Assembly (NCBI GenBank): GCA_029688905.1
Contig: JARULB010000002.1
Location: 310,001 to 374,000 of the forward strand
Direction: 5' to 3'
Source: Balneolales bacterium ANBcel1
Lineage (GTDB): Bacteria; Bacteroidota; Rhodothermia; Balneolales; Natronogracilivirgulaceae
DNA length: 64,000 bases
Positions 46,200 to 55,869 of the stretch are shown piece by piece (the first letter of the stretch is position 1; each line of letters begins with the position of its first letter). The notes under the pieces were generated by a model, which worked only from the letters and a program-made list of their open reading frames with translations, ran no database searches and was not told where the DNA came from. The translations under genes and the position numbers were made by a program.

Positions 46200-46718
46200 T
46201 CAGCCGTGCCTTCCGAAATCATCTTTCAGTCGAACAATATCGTTTTCGTCGGAGGGGTTTTTCGGATCGGTGTGGCGCCAGATCTCGGCGATTACGCCCC
46301 ACTCTCCCGTCCCGATCAGTCGGTGTCTCTGCCCCTGCTCAATTTCAATGACCATACCGGGTCCGGTCTCATCTGCCTCCTTTTCCTCATCCGTATCGCT
46401 TATGGCAATAACGGCACTGCCTCCAATCACCTTCCAAATCTCCGATCGCCGGTGGTGGTACTGCCACGACAACCGCTTCCCCGGAGCGACCATCAATATC
46501 TTCGGGCTAAGTTTCTTAAACCCTCTGAAATCATCCATTCCCAGATGTGGGAAAAAAGTCCGAATAAACAGGTCGGCCTGTGACTCAACGATGACATAGT
46601 ACCCGCCCCAGGGACGGGTATCGTCATAGGTATCGATACGCAGCCCAAGATCGTCCAGAACCCCCTGAACCCGTGAAAACACCTCCGGCCTTTTTGTATC
46701 GGCTGGAATGTCTATCAT
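46200..46718 (-). CDS. Mannose-6-phosphate isomerase type II-like cupin
   Basis: 172 residues from the ATG at 46718 (a TTG at 46748 would add ten residues). It resembles the C-terminal cupin domain of the type II PMI/GDP-mannose pyrophosphorylase: RPWGGYYVIVES, APGKRLSWQYHHRRSEIWKV with metal-binding histidines, and GQRHRLIGTGEWGVIAEIW. Stand-alone cupins of this kind are predicted to interconvert mannose-6-P and fructose-6-P, but are sometimes annotated as phosphoheptose isomerases. Its position 93 bases after the phosphomannomutase gene supports a mannose role. Confidence 0.78.
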   Translation of the reverse strand: MIDIPADTKRPEVFSRVQGVLDDLGLRIDTYDDTRPWGGYYVIVESQADLFIRTFFPHLGMDDFRGFKKLSPKILMVAPGKRLSWQYHHRRSEIWKVIGGSAVIAISDTDEEKEADETGPGMVIEIEQGQRHRLIGTGEWGVIAEIWRHTDPKNPSDENDIVRLKDDFGRHG

Positions 46719-46841
46719 ATTATCTTTCAATTCTCTAACCTCCTTCAATGAACAAATGTTCTATTGTTTTTATGTATGCTTAATCCCGGCAATTAGTGCT
46801 GCTGCAATACCGTGCCGGCACATCCGATGCACTTGAACGGA

Positions 46842-48224
46842 CTACTCGGGACCGTTCCGGATCTTTTCTTCGAGCTCGTCTTTTTTCTGCTCCATAAGCA
46901 GGCGATCGCCTCTGGATTCCACATTCAGCCGCAGCAGCGGCTCGGTGTTTGATACCCGCAGACTGAATCGCCAGTCGGGAAACGTGACACTGAGTCCGTC
47001 GGGTGACGTCACTTCCCCTCCCTGCCGTTCGTACTTCTCCGCGATTTGCTTCACCAGCTTGCCCGCGTCTCCGTCGATCCGGTAGTTGAGCTCTCCGCTG
47101 ACCGGATAACGGTGAAAGGCTTCATCCACCAGCGCCGAAAGCTTCTTGCCGGACTGGCTCATCAGCTCGAGCATCAACAGAAACGGCAGGATACCCGAGT
47201 CGCAGTACCAGAAATCCCGGAAATAGTGGTGCGCGGACATCTCACCTCCGTAAGCCGCCGCCTCCTTTCGCATAAGCTCCTTGATGAAGGTATGGCCTGT
47301 CTTACTCTGAACGGGCTGTCCACCCAGCTTCTCAACGGTTTCAATGGTGTTCCAGGTCAGCCTGGGGTCATGCACTATCTTCGCGCCCGGGTATTTTTCC
47401 AGCATCTGCGCGGCCATCAGTCCGACGATATAGTAGCCCTCAACAAAGCGGCCGTTTTCGTCAAAAAAGAAACAGCGGTCAAAGTCGCCGTCAAAGGCAA
47501 CTCCGAGATCCGCCTTATTGGCAAGCACTGCATCGGCAGTATCCTGGCGGTTTTCCGGGAGAAGCGGGTTCGGCACCCCGTTGGGAAACCGGCCGTCGGG
47601 TTCAGAAAACATGGGAATCAGTGTACAGGGCAGTTTGTCGGCCAGCCGGCCGATCAGCGGGCCGGCGGCTCCGTTGCCCGAATTGACCACCACTTTCAGC
47701 CCTGAATCCAATTCCTGTGTCAGCATGTCACAAACATGGGAGAGGAATTCATCCGAGATATCCTTCCACTCACAGGCGCCCCTGCGCGACGAGCCCTTTC
47801 CGTCCACATGGTGAAACGGGCCCTCTTCGGCAATAAGAGTTTTGATATCATTGAGTCCATTTTCGGCTCCGACCGGACGTGCTCCCTCTACCACCATTTT
47901 GCATCCGTTGTATTCCATGGGATTATGGCTGGCGGTGATCATCAGGCCGCCATCCAGCCCATACGTTCCGGTAGCGAAATAGACCATTTCTGATCCACAG
48001 AGTCCAAGATCAAGCACATCCACCCCGGAATCGCAAAGGCCGTCGGAAAGCGCGTTTCTCAATTCTTCGCTGGAGAGGCGGGAATCACCGCCAATGACGA
48101 CTTTCCGCGGGGAAAACCGGGTCGCGAAGGCTTTTCCGAGTGTGTACATGAAGCGGGCATTGATCTGGTCGGGATAGATTCCCCGGATGTCATAGATCTT
48201 GAATGCTGAAACGTCGACAGGCAT
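46842..48224 (-). CDS. Phosphomannomutase/phosphoglucomutase
   Basis: 460 residues, full length. It shifts phosphate between C6 and C1 of mannose or glucose. The phosphoserine loop is TASHNP (Ser99); the Mg2+ loop is DGDFDR; the sugar-specificity loop is GGEMSAHHYF; the phosphate-binding C-terminal loop is RVSNTEPLLRL. The GEMSAHHYF form is that of dual-specific PMM/PGM (AlgC/ManB type). It leads to mannose-1-P for GDP-mannose. It lies between the ROK regulator and the cupin isomerase in the glycan island, all on the minus strand. Confidence 0.92.
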   Translation of the reverse strand: MPVDVSAFKIYDIRGIYPDQINARFMYTLGKAFATRFSPRKVVIGGDSRLSSEELRNALSDGLCDSGVDVLDLGLCGSEMVYFATGTYGLDGGLMITASHNPMEYNGCKMVVEGARPVGAENGLNDIKTLIAEEGPFHHVDGKGSSRRGACEWKDISDEFLSHVCDMLTQELDSGLKVVVNSGNGAAGPLIGRLADKLPCTLIPMFSEPDGRFPNGVPNPLLPENRQDTADAVLANKADLGVAFDGDFDRCFFFDENGRFVEGYYIVGLMAAQMLEKYPGAKIVHDPRLTWNTIETVEKLGGQPVQSKTGHTFIKELMRKEAAAYGGEMSAHHYFRDFWYCDSGILPFLLMLELMSQSGKKLSALVDEAFHRYPVSGELNYRIDGDAGKLVKQIAEKYERQGGEVTSPDGLSVTFPDWRFSLRVSNTEPLLRLNVESRGDRLLMEQKKDELEEKIRNGPE

Positions 48225-48300
48225 GTGTTACAGGGTTTTTCCGGGTCTGGGTTTTAATGAATATTCTGCCGGCGGATCGGCATCAAATTTCACACTCCGG

Positions 48301-49539
48301 TTATTTGCCGTACGAACGAGCGAAGGTATCCGATGCAGGCCGATGCTGTTTCATCAACAGCTTCGGCAGCGGGGCGAAAGAGGTATAGAGGGGAAGTGTC
48401 GCTACACCCAGAGCGGCTGCGTCGATGCCGGCCGATGCGATTTGAAACTCCGGACGTGTGGTTTTACGGTCGATGCGATGTGGCGGAAGGGACTCTTCCA
48501 GCTTGTTCAACAGGGATTTCAGCATCGGATCCGGCAAGCGACCGCCAAAAAAAATCACTTCCGGGTCAATCAGATATTCGATGGCGAGGATCAACGGCGT
48601 CAGAAAGCGCGTGCCGTCATCCAGCCACTCCAGCAGCACCGGGTTGTCCTTGTCGAAATAGTTCCGAAGTTCATCCAGTGTGTTGATCGGATAGCCCGCC
48701 TCACGCAGCTTCTTCTGCAGCATGGGCATATTGAAAAAACCGCCCAGATGGTCGTGTTCGTACCCGCCGTTTTCATCCATGAAAATGGGTGTGGGAAAAT
48801 ATCCGAGCTCCCCGGCATTGCCGGTGTGACCGGAATAGAGCTGCCCGTTGATGACCAGGCCGCCGCCAAGTCCGGCACCAAAATAGGTATAAAAGAACGA
48901 CCGGATGTGCTTCGCGTTGCCGTACCAGTGTTCTCCCATGGCTGCCGCCGAAGCGTTGTTTTCCAGTACCACCGGTAGTCCCAGCCGTTCCTCCAGCCGT
49001 TTCACCACAGGGACGTTTTCCCATCCCGGCAGGGCTTCCGGATTGGCGAGATTCACAAGACCTTTGTCGCTGGAAGAGGCCATGGGTCCGGGAAGCACCA
49101 CTCCGACACCCCACACTCTGTCCCGTTCAACTCCTTCCGCCTCAATGAGATCATTGGTAGTATCGCACATTCTGTCGATGGCCTCGTCCGGAGATGGAAA
49201 GAGCAGGTCGATATTTGTGCGCTGGCAAATCTGACCGTTCAGGTTGAGCATGACCGCGGTCATGTGATCCCGGTCAAAATCAATGCCTATGGAATAAGCG
49301 GCGGTTTCATTCAACTTCAGCATAATGGAGGGTGCTCCCCGCCCGTCCTGGCACCGGGAATCCTCGAGCACCAGATCCGCCTGCATCAGTTTTTTTGTGA
49401 TGTTGGTTACCGTTTGAGCGGTCAGCTGGGTACGCCTGGCGATATCAACACGCGAAAGGGGTCCATACAGCCGGATCGTCTCCAGAACAATGCGGTTATT
49501 GAATGAATTCGCATACTGTAAATTGGTGCCAACCAACAT
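48301..49539 (-). CDS. ROK family transcriptional regulator
   Basis: 412 residues. An N-terminal winged helix (LSRVDIARRTQLTAQTVTNITKKLMQ, about residues 30-58) precedes a ROK sugar-binding fold. The phosphotransfer Asp of ROK kinases is Asn (LENNASAAAMGE) and the ATP-loop DxG is FDRDH, so it should sense sugar but not phosphorylate it. The sugar-binding GHTGNAGELGY is kept, but the CxCGxxGC zinc site that normally follows is replaced by DENGGYEHDHLGG. A GAGG precedes the ATG. It is the only regulator in the island and the leading candidate for binding its palindromes. Confidence 0.9.
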   Translation of the reverse strand: MLVGTNLQYANSFNNRIVLETIRLYGPLSRVDIARRTQLTAQTVTNITKKLMQADLVLEDSRCQDGRGAPSIMLKLNETAAYSIGIDFDRDHMTAVMLNLNGQICQRTNIDLLFPSPDEAIDRMCDTTNDLIEAEGVERDRVWGVGVVLPGPMASSSDKGLVNLANPEALPGWENVPVVKRLEERLGLPVVLENNASAAAMGEHWYGNAKHIRSFFYTYFGAGLGGGLVINGQLYSGHTGNAGELGYFPTPIFMDENGGYEHDHLGGFFNMPMLQKKLREAGYPINTLDELRNYFDKDNPVLLEWLDDGTRFLTPLILAIEYLIDPEVIFFGGRLPDPMLKSLLNKLEESLPPHRIDRKTTRPEFQIASAGIDAAALGVATLPLYTSFAPLPKLLMKQHRPASDTFARSYGK

Positions 49540-49550
49540 TTGTTGTTACC

Positions 49551-49561
49551 TCATTAAATGA
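49551..49561. promoter_or_regulatory. Small inverted repeat TCATT-A-AATGA before the ROK gene
   Basis: An 11-base inverted repeat with a single central base, 12 bases upstream of the ROK start codon. It could be an autoregulatory site, but it differs from the AATCAA-N-TTGATT sites of the divergent region and may be chance. Confidence 0.25.
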
Positions 49562-49729
49562 TAAATACACCCGGCCGGGCCGGTATTGTGATGAATACGG
49601 TTCGAAGATAGCAATATCTTATACTCATACCACTCCACCAGGTGCAGTAAATGCGCAATCACATTCCCTGCCAAGTGGTTAATATACAAAAAAATAAAGA
49701 CACAGAACGGTGATGCGAGGCCCTGTACG

Positions 49730-51145
49730 TCACGGCTCCACACCCTTCTCTTCCCTTCGGTTTTCAAGTTCGGTGGTGATTTCAGCCATCCGGGTTTCGT
49801 CCAGTCTGTAGAAAAAGATGAACAGCGCGGAGACCAGCGCACCGGCGGCCGGAATCCAGCTCATCAGGGTACGAATACCCATGAGGGCGGTATCGGTCTG
49901 CGCCACTCCTGCCTGGTAACCGAATACGGCAAGCATGTAACCGAGCATGGCCGATCCGAGTGTCCATCCAAACTTCTGCGAGGTGGTATAGGAGGAGAAG
50001 ATAAGTCCGGTCGCCCTTCTGCCCTGCTTCCACTCGTTGTAATCGGCGGCGTCGGCGTACATGGATATCAACAGCGGCAGAATCAGACCGGCGTTAAAAC
50101 TGATGATGATCTGCAGTGCGAACATAAGCCAGATCTGGTTACTCCCGAGAAAGAAGAAAAATATGCTCGCAACAGCTGCGATGGCCATGGATGCCATGTA
50201 GGCACGTCTTTTGCCAATCCATCCGGCAAACGTAACGGCGAACAGAACACCGAAAAGGTTGGCAGCCTGACCGATTACCATGAAAAAGGAGCTGAAGGGA
50301 TAGGCCATATCCAGCCATGCGATGTTGATCACCCCCTCTGTTTCCACATAGTAGCGGAAATAGTAGATGATGGTTCCGTCCCGAACGGCGTTGAAAATAA
50401 GTGTAAAAATTCCGGCGCCTACCAGCAGCCACCACTGATTGTTGGCGATCAGATCTTTGAGATCCAGCTTCAGGTTGGTCTGCTGCGACTTCAGCGGCAG
50501 TACCCGCTCTTTTGTGGTGAAGAAGGAGATATAGACGAAAATTACGAACAGCACACCGATTACAACCATGGCCATCTGCCAGCCAAAGGCCTCGGCACCC
50601 GCACCCGTGCTCAACCCCGAGAAGAAGATGGCAAGAGGCTCAACAATGGCCAGTACCAGAAGGCTGCCAGCAAAGGCAAACAGAAAGCGGTAGCTGCCCA
50701 GCTTCGTTCGTTCTTTCGGGTTGGGAGACATGACCCCGAGCAGCGCACCGTAAGGGACATTCACCACGGTGTAGGCCATCATCATAAACAGGTAGGTGAT
50801 GTAGGCATAAACCAGTTTGCCGGTATAGCCGAAGTCGGGTGTAGTAAAGGTAAGCACTCCAATTACAGCAAACGGTATGGCGAACCAGAGCAGATAGGGC
50901 CGGAACTTTCCGTATTTGGTGCTGGTCCGGTCGGCGATGACTCCCATGATGGGATCGTTGGCCGTATCCCAGATGCGGGTGACCAGCAAAAGCGTACCGG
51001 CAGCGGCGGCGGTGATGCCGAAAATATCGGTGTAAAAATAGACCAGGTACATGGTGAAGATCTTCCAGTACATGGAACAGGCGGCATCGCCGAAACCATA
51101 CCCGACCTTCTCCTTCAGACTAAGTTTATGCGTTTTTGGATCCAT
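49730..51145 (-). CDS. GPH-family (MelB-like) sugar:cation symporter
   Basis: 471 residues, about 12 helices. Galactoside-pentoside-hexuronide symporters take up di- and oligosaccharides with Na+ or H+. The N-terminal LSLKEKVGYGFGDAACSMYWKI and NDPIMGVIADRTSTKYGKFRPYL are hallmarks. In the homologous mannan locus of Bacteroides fragilis a symporter of this type is encoded beside mannobiose 2-epimerase. It starts 18 bases after the GH9 stop, so it is on the same transcript. Specificity for mannobiose or cellobiose is inferred from the neighbours. Confidence 0.9.
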   Translation of the reverse strand: MDPKTHKLSLKEKVGYGFGDAACSMYWKIFTMYLVYFYTDIFGITAAAAGTLLLVTRIWDTANDPIMGVIADRTSTKYGKFRPYLLWFAIPFAVIGVLTFTTPDFGYTGKLVYAYITYLFMMMAYTVVNVPYGALLGVMSPNPKERTKLGSYRFLFAFAGSLLVLAIVEPLAIFFSGLSTGAGAEAFGWQMAMVVIGVLFVIFVYISFFTTKERVLPLKSQQTNLKLDLKDLIANNQWWLLVGAGIFTLIFNAVRDGTIIYYFRYYVETEGVINIAWLDMAYPFSSFFMVIGQAANLFGVLFAVTFAGWIGKRRAYMASMAIAAVASIFFFFLGSNQIWLMFALQIIISFNAGLILPLLISMYADAADYNEWKQGRRATGLIFSSYTTSQKFGWTLGSAMLGYMLAVFGYQAGVAQTDTALMGIRTLMSWIPAAGALVSALFIFFYRLDETRMAEITTELENRREEKGVEP

Positions 51146-51163
51146 GGTTTGAATTGATGATTC

Positions 51164-54100
51164 CTATTTAACCAGCATCATCTGCCGGGATTGAACGAAG
51201 CTGCCGGATGTAATCCGGTAGAGATAAACGCCCGATGCCAATCGGGATGCATCAAAGAGTATTTTGTGGCTGCCGGCGGGCATAACGCCGTCCATCAGAA
51301 CGGCAACTCTACGGCCAAGCATATCATAAACGACCAACTGCACGTGTTCCTGTACAGGCAGGTCGAAACCGATCACCGTAACCGGGTTAAACGGATTGGG
51401 ATAGTTCTGCTCCAGGGAGTAAACTTCCGGCACCCCGGCTTCGTCTCCGGTTGAGGTCACTTCCTGCCCCTCACCTCTTACCGCCAGATAGGCAATATCG
51501 ATACTTCCATCCTGCGCTTGCAGAAGTATGCTGTTCTCGCCGCGGTTCAACATGACCCCCGAAAAGTCCCGGTAGTGCCACTCCCCCTGAGTACCGCTCA
51601 GCCGCTCCCTGAGTTCCAACCTGGGTGGATACCTCACTCTCAATGTTGCCGCCGTGTTACCCGGCAGCCGGTACCCAATCCGGATATCATAAGCTCTGCG
51701 CTCACCCGCCAGAATCCGATCCCAGAGAAGTGACCCGTTGTCTCCGGTTCGAACAAAAACCCCGTCGCGAGCCGTATCATCGGGCAGCAGTTCGGCCCCA
51801 CCGGACAGGCTCGCCGAAGCCACCTCATACCAGCGTGTATCCGGAACCTCCACAACCGTTAATTCGGGTGCACGGGATTGTATTTCAAAATGATCGTCCG
51901 TTACCCGAACCGATATGGTGTAGGATCCCGGTTCACCGGCAGTCCACTCGTATTCAAATGGTTCTGATGTCACATCAGCTACCGGCTCCCCGTTGATGAG
52001 GAACCAGGCTTCAGGCTGTCCGGAGTTTCCCGGTGTGATGTCTGCGACAAACCTGACCACCGTGCCGGTTTCCGCCTCCTGACCGTCTGCGGGAGCCAAC
52101 AGCGTTACCGCGGGCGGCTGCCTCTCCGACTCCAGGCCGTAAACCTCCAGCTCACTGAGCCGTAACGGCTCACCATCAACACTTTGTGGAGCGGAAACAC
52201 GGACAAACCGGCCGGATACGGGTGTTTCGCCGATATGCTCATCCGTTCCACCGCCACCATCCTGAACCTCATGGAGAGGTGTCCACCGGACGCCGTCGAA
52301 AGAGACCAGAACATCATAGCGAGAAGCGTAACCACTGTCGGCCCAGCCCAAAACCACCCGCCGGATGTCGAACGCTTTCAGTAGATCAACTTCGATCCAG
52401 GCATCACCGGCGGAATCGGCAATCCAATAGGTGTCCGCTATCCCGTCAATTACATTTTCCGGACCATTGCCCGTCCGGGAGGATGAAGCCTGGGCAGTGC
52501 CTGCCGAGGCCCGGTTGAATTTCTCCGGAGGGACCACATTGATCGTTACCCTGGCTGTATCGGCTTCGCCTCCCTCACCAGTAGCAATTAACACATATTC
52601 GGTGGTATCGGCTGGCTGGACCATCCGTGACCCTGACTGCGGTACCTGTTCACCATTCAGGGTAACGGCTTGGGCACCTGTCGCCGACCAAATCAGCTCC
52701 GCTGAATCATTCTCAATGATCAACAGAGGATGTGCCGACAACCGCGCACGCGTGCGTTGTTCCGTCTCCTGCCTGATCGCGTCAATGGCCCCGGCGACAT
52801 AGACCAGCGGGGCATTCCAGTTGATGGCTACCTCGTTGGTGGCATAGCTGCACCAGTCATCGACGTACGAAAGTGCGGGCAGATCCGAGGGGTAGTTGCA
52901 GCCGTCCTGCTGGCCCGAATGCGGACCGCCGACCACCAATCCGGGTACGGGGGCATCATGGCTGTGAGCGGCGGATGGCCGGTGATGCGGGTCCATAGGC
53001 GTGCGGCTGCCGATACCCGTTACAAAAGAGTATCCGGTAGGATTTCGTCCCAACACATAGTCCAGATTGGCCTGTGCGGCATCGAGCATGGACCCGTTGC
53101 CGGTGAGCCGGTATCCCTGCAAGAGCATCAGCGAGTGATTAAGGGCGACACTGTTGCTGCCCCATACAAAATCACCGCCGCCCCGATACCCCATACTCAT
53201 CAAGTAGGCAGAGTTGCTGTGCGCATTGAGCAGTTCATTGGCCATCTGTTCGATTCGGCCGGTAATATGGCCCACATTCGCGGCCGGTGTGAGTCTGTCG
53301 CGGTGATGGGCCAGCGATACCCAGGCCAGCGGCCTTACCTGCGGCCAGGCGGGGATAGTAATACCGTGAACATTGCCCAGGTTGCGGGCATGCCAGTAAC
53401 TGTCGTCGCCGGTGGTGATGTAGAGTTCGGCGGCGGCCCAGTCGAATTCATCGCTAACGTTCGAATCACCGTATTCGCCGGTCACAATATCGGGAGAGTG
53501 CTCCTGGTTCATGGCATCCTGACGATAGTAGAGATTCGGATGTTCCAGAGCCCATTGCCAGGCAAATTCGGCGGCAGCCAGCGCTCGTTCGGAAAAACCC
53601 CTGTCATACGGACGATAAACCCGGGAAGCCACCGCCATCACCCCGGCAAAATTGAGTGTGGCGGCCGTTGATTTCTGAACCGCGTACCGGGCGCTATTAT
53701 CCTGATGCGGCATGATGATTCCCGAGAACTGCGGCGAGGTCAATTTGTGGTACACCCCGCCGTCGTGCGGGTCTTGCATGGTGATCATCCAATCCAGGTT
53801 CCACCGGAGCTCATCCAGGATATCCGGAACTCCCGACCCGCTTTCCGGAATATTTACCGTCAGCTCCTCAAAATAGTTCGGGAAATGCTCATAGGCCGCC
53901 AGCATTGTGTAGGTGGTGATTCCCGAATTGACGATATATTTGTTAAAATCGCCGGCGTCGTACCATCCTTTGGAGGAGGAAAAGGTATAGCCCACCGGGC
54001 GATGTTCGGTTGCCGCCGAGGAGTGGATCATCGCATTGTCGTCGGGATGCCCCATGGGGCGAGCCCAGGGTCCGGCGTACGGCTCGGTAATCTCCGTGGA

Positions 54101-54520
54101 TGCCCGGTTGAAATAGTAGGCCTTGAGTGCGGACCTGGAAACCTCCGTCAAGACCTCTTCACTGATCTCAAACGGATGGGATTCACCCAGATCAGGGTGC
54201 TCAATCCGATAGGTTCCGGGGGTACTCAAGTCGGTAAAAAGCGCATGGAGTACTGTTTCGTCGGAGTGCTCCCAGTAAAGCCCGTCCCCGCCAAGTAATG
54301 CTCCCGTAAATACCGTGTCACCGCTCTCTACATCAACAATTTGGTATTGCGATGTCGTCAGAACCGAACCGTTGACCGGCACAACAGCCAGTTTATCTGC
54401 ATCAGGGTGATACCCCGCCTGATTCACCTTGAAGGGGCGGTAGGCCTCGGCGGATGTCCAGGCTGCGGATAAAAGAATTGCGGCCAGCAACATGGAAGCA
54501 ATTTGAAATAGCAGGCGCAT
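51164..54520 (-). CDS. Modular GH9 endoglucanase-like enzyme with T9SS sorting domain
   Basis: 1118 residues from the ATG at 54520. The signal peptide ends TSAEA. Domains in order: CelD_N Ig-like (~25-120, FKVNQAGYHP); GH9 (~130-600), with the DAGD pair in GWYDAGDFNKY (Asp188, Asp191) and the C-terminal NEVAINWNAPLVYVAGAI with the acid glutamate; an Ig-like piece (~610-680); a discoidin/CBM32-like domain (~690-800, VIDGIADTYWIADSAGDAWI); another Ig-like domain (~810-890); a CBM6/35-like domain (~890-1010); then the type A sorting domain (LEQNYPNPFNPVTVIGFDLP to the final QMMLVK). GH9 enzymes cleave beta-1,4-glucan, some glucomannan or xyloglucan. It should be exported and anchored at the surface or released. 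Confidence 0.92.
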   Translation of the reverse strand: MRLLFQIASMLLAAILLSAAWTSAEAYRPFKVNQAGYHPDADKLAVVPVNGSVLTTSQYQIVDVESGDTVFTGALLGGDGLYWEHSDETVLHALFTDLSTPGTYRIEHPDLGESHPFEISEEVLTEVSRSALKAYYFNRASTEITEPYAGPWARPMGHPDDNAMIHSSAATEHRPVGYTFSSSKGWYDAGDFNKYIVNSGITTYTMLAAYEHFPNYFEELTVNIPESGSGVPDILDELRWNLDWMITMQDPHDGGVYHKLTSPQFSGIIMPHQDNSARYAVQKSTAATLNFAGVMAVASRVYRPYDRGFSERALAAAEFAWQWALEHPNLYYRQDAMNQEHSPDIVTGEYGDSNVSDEFDWAAAELYITTGDDSYWHARNLGNVHGITIPAWPQVRPLAWVSLAHHRDRLTPAANVGHITGRIEQMANELLNAHSNSAYLMSMGYRGGGDFVWGSNSVALNHSLMLLQGYRLTGNGSMLDAAQANLDYVLGRNPTGYSFVTGIGSRTPMDPHHRPSAAHSHDAPVPGLVVGGPHSGQQDGCNYPSDLPALSYVDDWCSYATNEVAINWNAPLVYVAGAIDAIRQETEQRTRARLSAHPLLIIENDSAELIWSATGAQAVTLNGEQVPQSGSRMVQPADTTEYVLIATGEGGEADTARVTINVVPPEKFNRASAGTAQASSSRTGNGPENVIDGIADTYWIADSAGDAWIEVDLLKAFDIRRVVLGWADSGYASRYDVLVSFDGVRWTPLHEVQDGGGGTDEHIGETPVSGRFVRVSAPQSVDGEPLRLSELEVYGLESERQPPAVTLLAPADGQEAETGTVVRFVADITPGNSGQPEAWFLINGEPVADVTSEPFEYEWTAGEPGSYTISVRVTDDHFEIQSRAPELTVVEVPDTRWYEVASASLSGGAELLPDDTARDGVFVRTGDNGSLLWDRILAGERRAYDIRIGYRLPGNTAATLRVRYPPRLELRERLSGTQGEWHYRDFSGVMLNRGENSILLQAQDGSIDIAYLAVRGEGQEVTSTGDEAGVPEVYSLEQNYPNPFNPVTVIGFDLPVQEHVQLVVYDMLGRRVAVLMDGVMPAGSHKILFDASRLASGVYLYRITSGSFVQSRQMMLVK

Positions 54521-54622
54521 GGGCAATGGTGAATTTTTGAGATGGATACCTGGTCGGTGTGTTAAAAAAAGTCGGTAGAACTATAGTCAATAGGCAATTG
54601 AGAGTTGACTGAAATCGCCGGC

Positions 54623-55795
54623 CTAATCATACATATCCGGGAGATCGTTTTCAAACAGTACAACCGGGTGCCTGTGAAACTCCACAAAATTCTCGGCGCT
54701 GATTTGCCCGGGAAACGGCGCGTAGTAGTGGTCGCGGTTTTCCCGCTCGAAGTTGGCGTTTCTCCAGACCTGGACATAGGCGATTTGCCGGGTGAGATCG
54801 TCGGTCAGGATCGGCTCGAGCAGCTCGCGGGTCCACCAATAAGGATCCGGGATGGCCTCCTTCCCTGTTTCGGTAAGCGCGGGCAGCTTGTTGCGTTCAT
54901 TGGCGATTTCTACGGTATACCGGAGGGTGCGGATACGGTGCTCGCGCTGCCGTTCTTCCGGGGTATCGTTGGCAGGGTGACCGTAATCCCAGTAGTTGTC
55001 GATGCCTATGATGTCCACATACGCGTCACCGGGATATCCGTACATGTAGTCTTCATGAAACCGGTCGATATCCATCCGGCTGCGGTCCGGCGAAAAGGCA
55101 TAGAGCAGGTTGTCGACCTGGTGCTCATCCCGGAGATATTCCACCGTGAACCGCCACAAGGCGATGAATTCCTCTTCGGTACAAAGTCCCTTCCCCCACC
55201 AGAACCAGTCACCGTTATGCTCGTGATACGGCCGAAAAATAATCGGAATGGGAGCCAGTTCCCGGAAAAAGGCGGCGATATAGTCCAGGTCGGCCCGGTA
55301 CTGATCGTGCCGGTCACCACCAGGGATGATCTCCGACACCGCGCGGGTGGTATCGTAAAATGAACCCCCGGTTACGGGATTGGATTTGTGCCACGCATAG
55401 GTAATAACCCCGCCACGTTCAAAGCCGGAGCGTACCCAGGCAATTGATTGCCGCGTGTGTTCTGCAATATCCTCTTCCGTGAAATGACTCCGGTAAAAAT
55501 CGGCGATATCCCATCCGTAGATAGCCGGAAACGAGCCGGTCACCGATTTCACATCGGAGCGCTCCTCGCCGGAGTCAAGCTCACTGTGGTGCCAGTGATA
55601 GCCGTAGGCCAGGGTAGCCTGATGACCGAACAGGAGGTGATCATGACGCATCTCCATAAGGTTGGCGTACAGGTTGCGAGTCTGCTCATTGGCATTCGGG
55701 TCAACCAGGGTATAGGTCCCGGTGCCGACACGTTCAGAGCATGATGCCAAAAGCATCACAATTAAGGTGATAAACAGTGGTTCTATGATTCGCAT
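54623..55795 (-). CDS. GH26 beta-mannanase lipoprotein
   Basis: 390 residues. A lipobox LLASC (Cys19) makes it an envelope lipoprotein. The GH26 fold has the acid/base Glu192 in IFRPYHEHNGDWFWWG and the nucleophile Glu309 in ALTETGKEA; the HTRQSIAWVRSGFERGGVIT and GSFPAIYGWDIADF stretches are typical of mannanases. It cuts beta-1,4-mannan or glucomannan internally or releases mannobiose. It starts 74 bases after the epimerase stop and is followed by GH9 after about 100 bases. Confidence 0.93.
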   Translation of the reverse strand: MRIIEPLFITLIVMLLASCSERVGTGTYTLVDPNANEQTRNLYANLMEMRHDHLLFGHQATLAYGYHWHHSELDSGEERSDVKSVTGSFPAIYGWDIADFYRSHFTEEDIAEHTRQSIAWVRSGFERGGVITYAWHKSNPVTGGSFYDTTRAVSEIIPGGDRHDQYRADLDYIAAFFRELAPIPIIFRPYHEHNGDWFWWGKGLCTEEEFIALWRFTVEYLRDEHQVDNLLYAFSPDRSRMDIDRFHEDYMYGYPGDAYVDIIGIDNYWDYGHPANDTPEERQREHRIRTLRYTVEIANERNKLPALTETGKEAIPDPYWWTRELLEPILTDDLTRQIAYVQVWRNANFERENRDHYYAPFPGQISAENFVEFHRHPVVLFENDLPDMYD

Positions 55796-55869
55796 GTAGA
55801 CAGATAGCTGCTCTTATGTGACTGTTTCCGATGATTTGCGTTGCGGGAAGACAGCGCAGACATCCGGTA

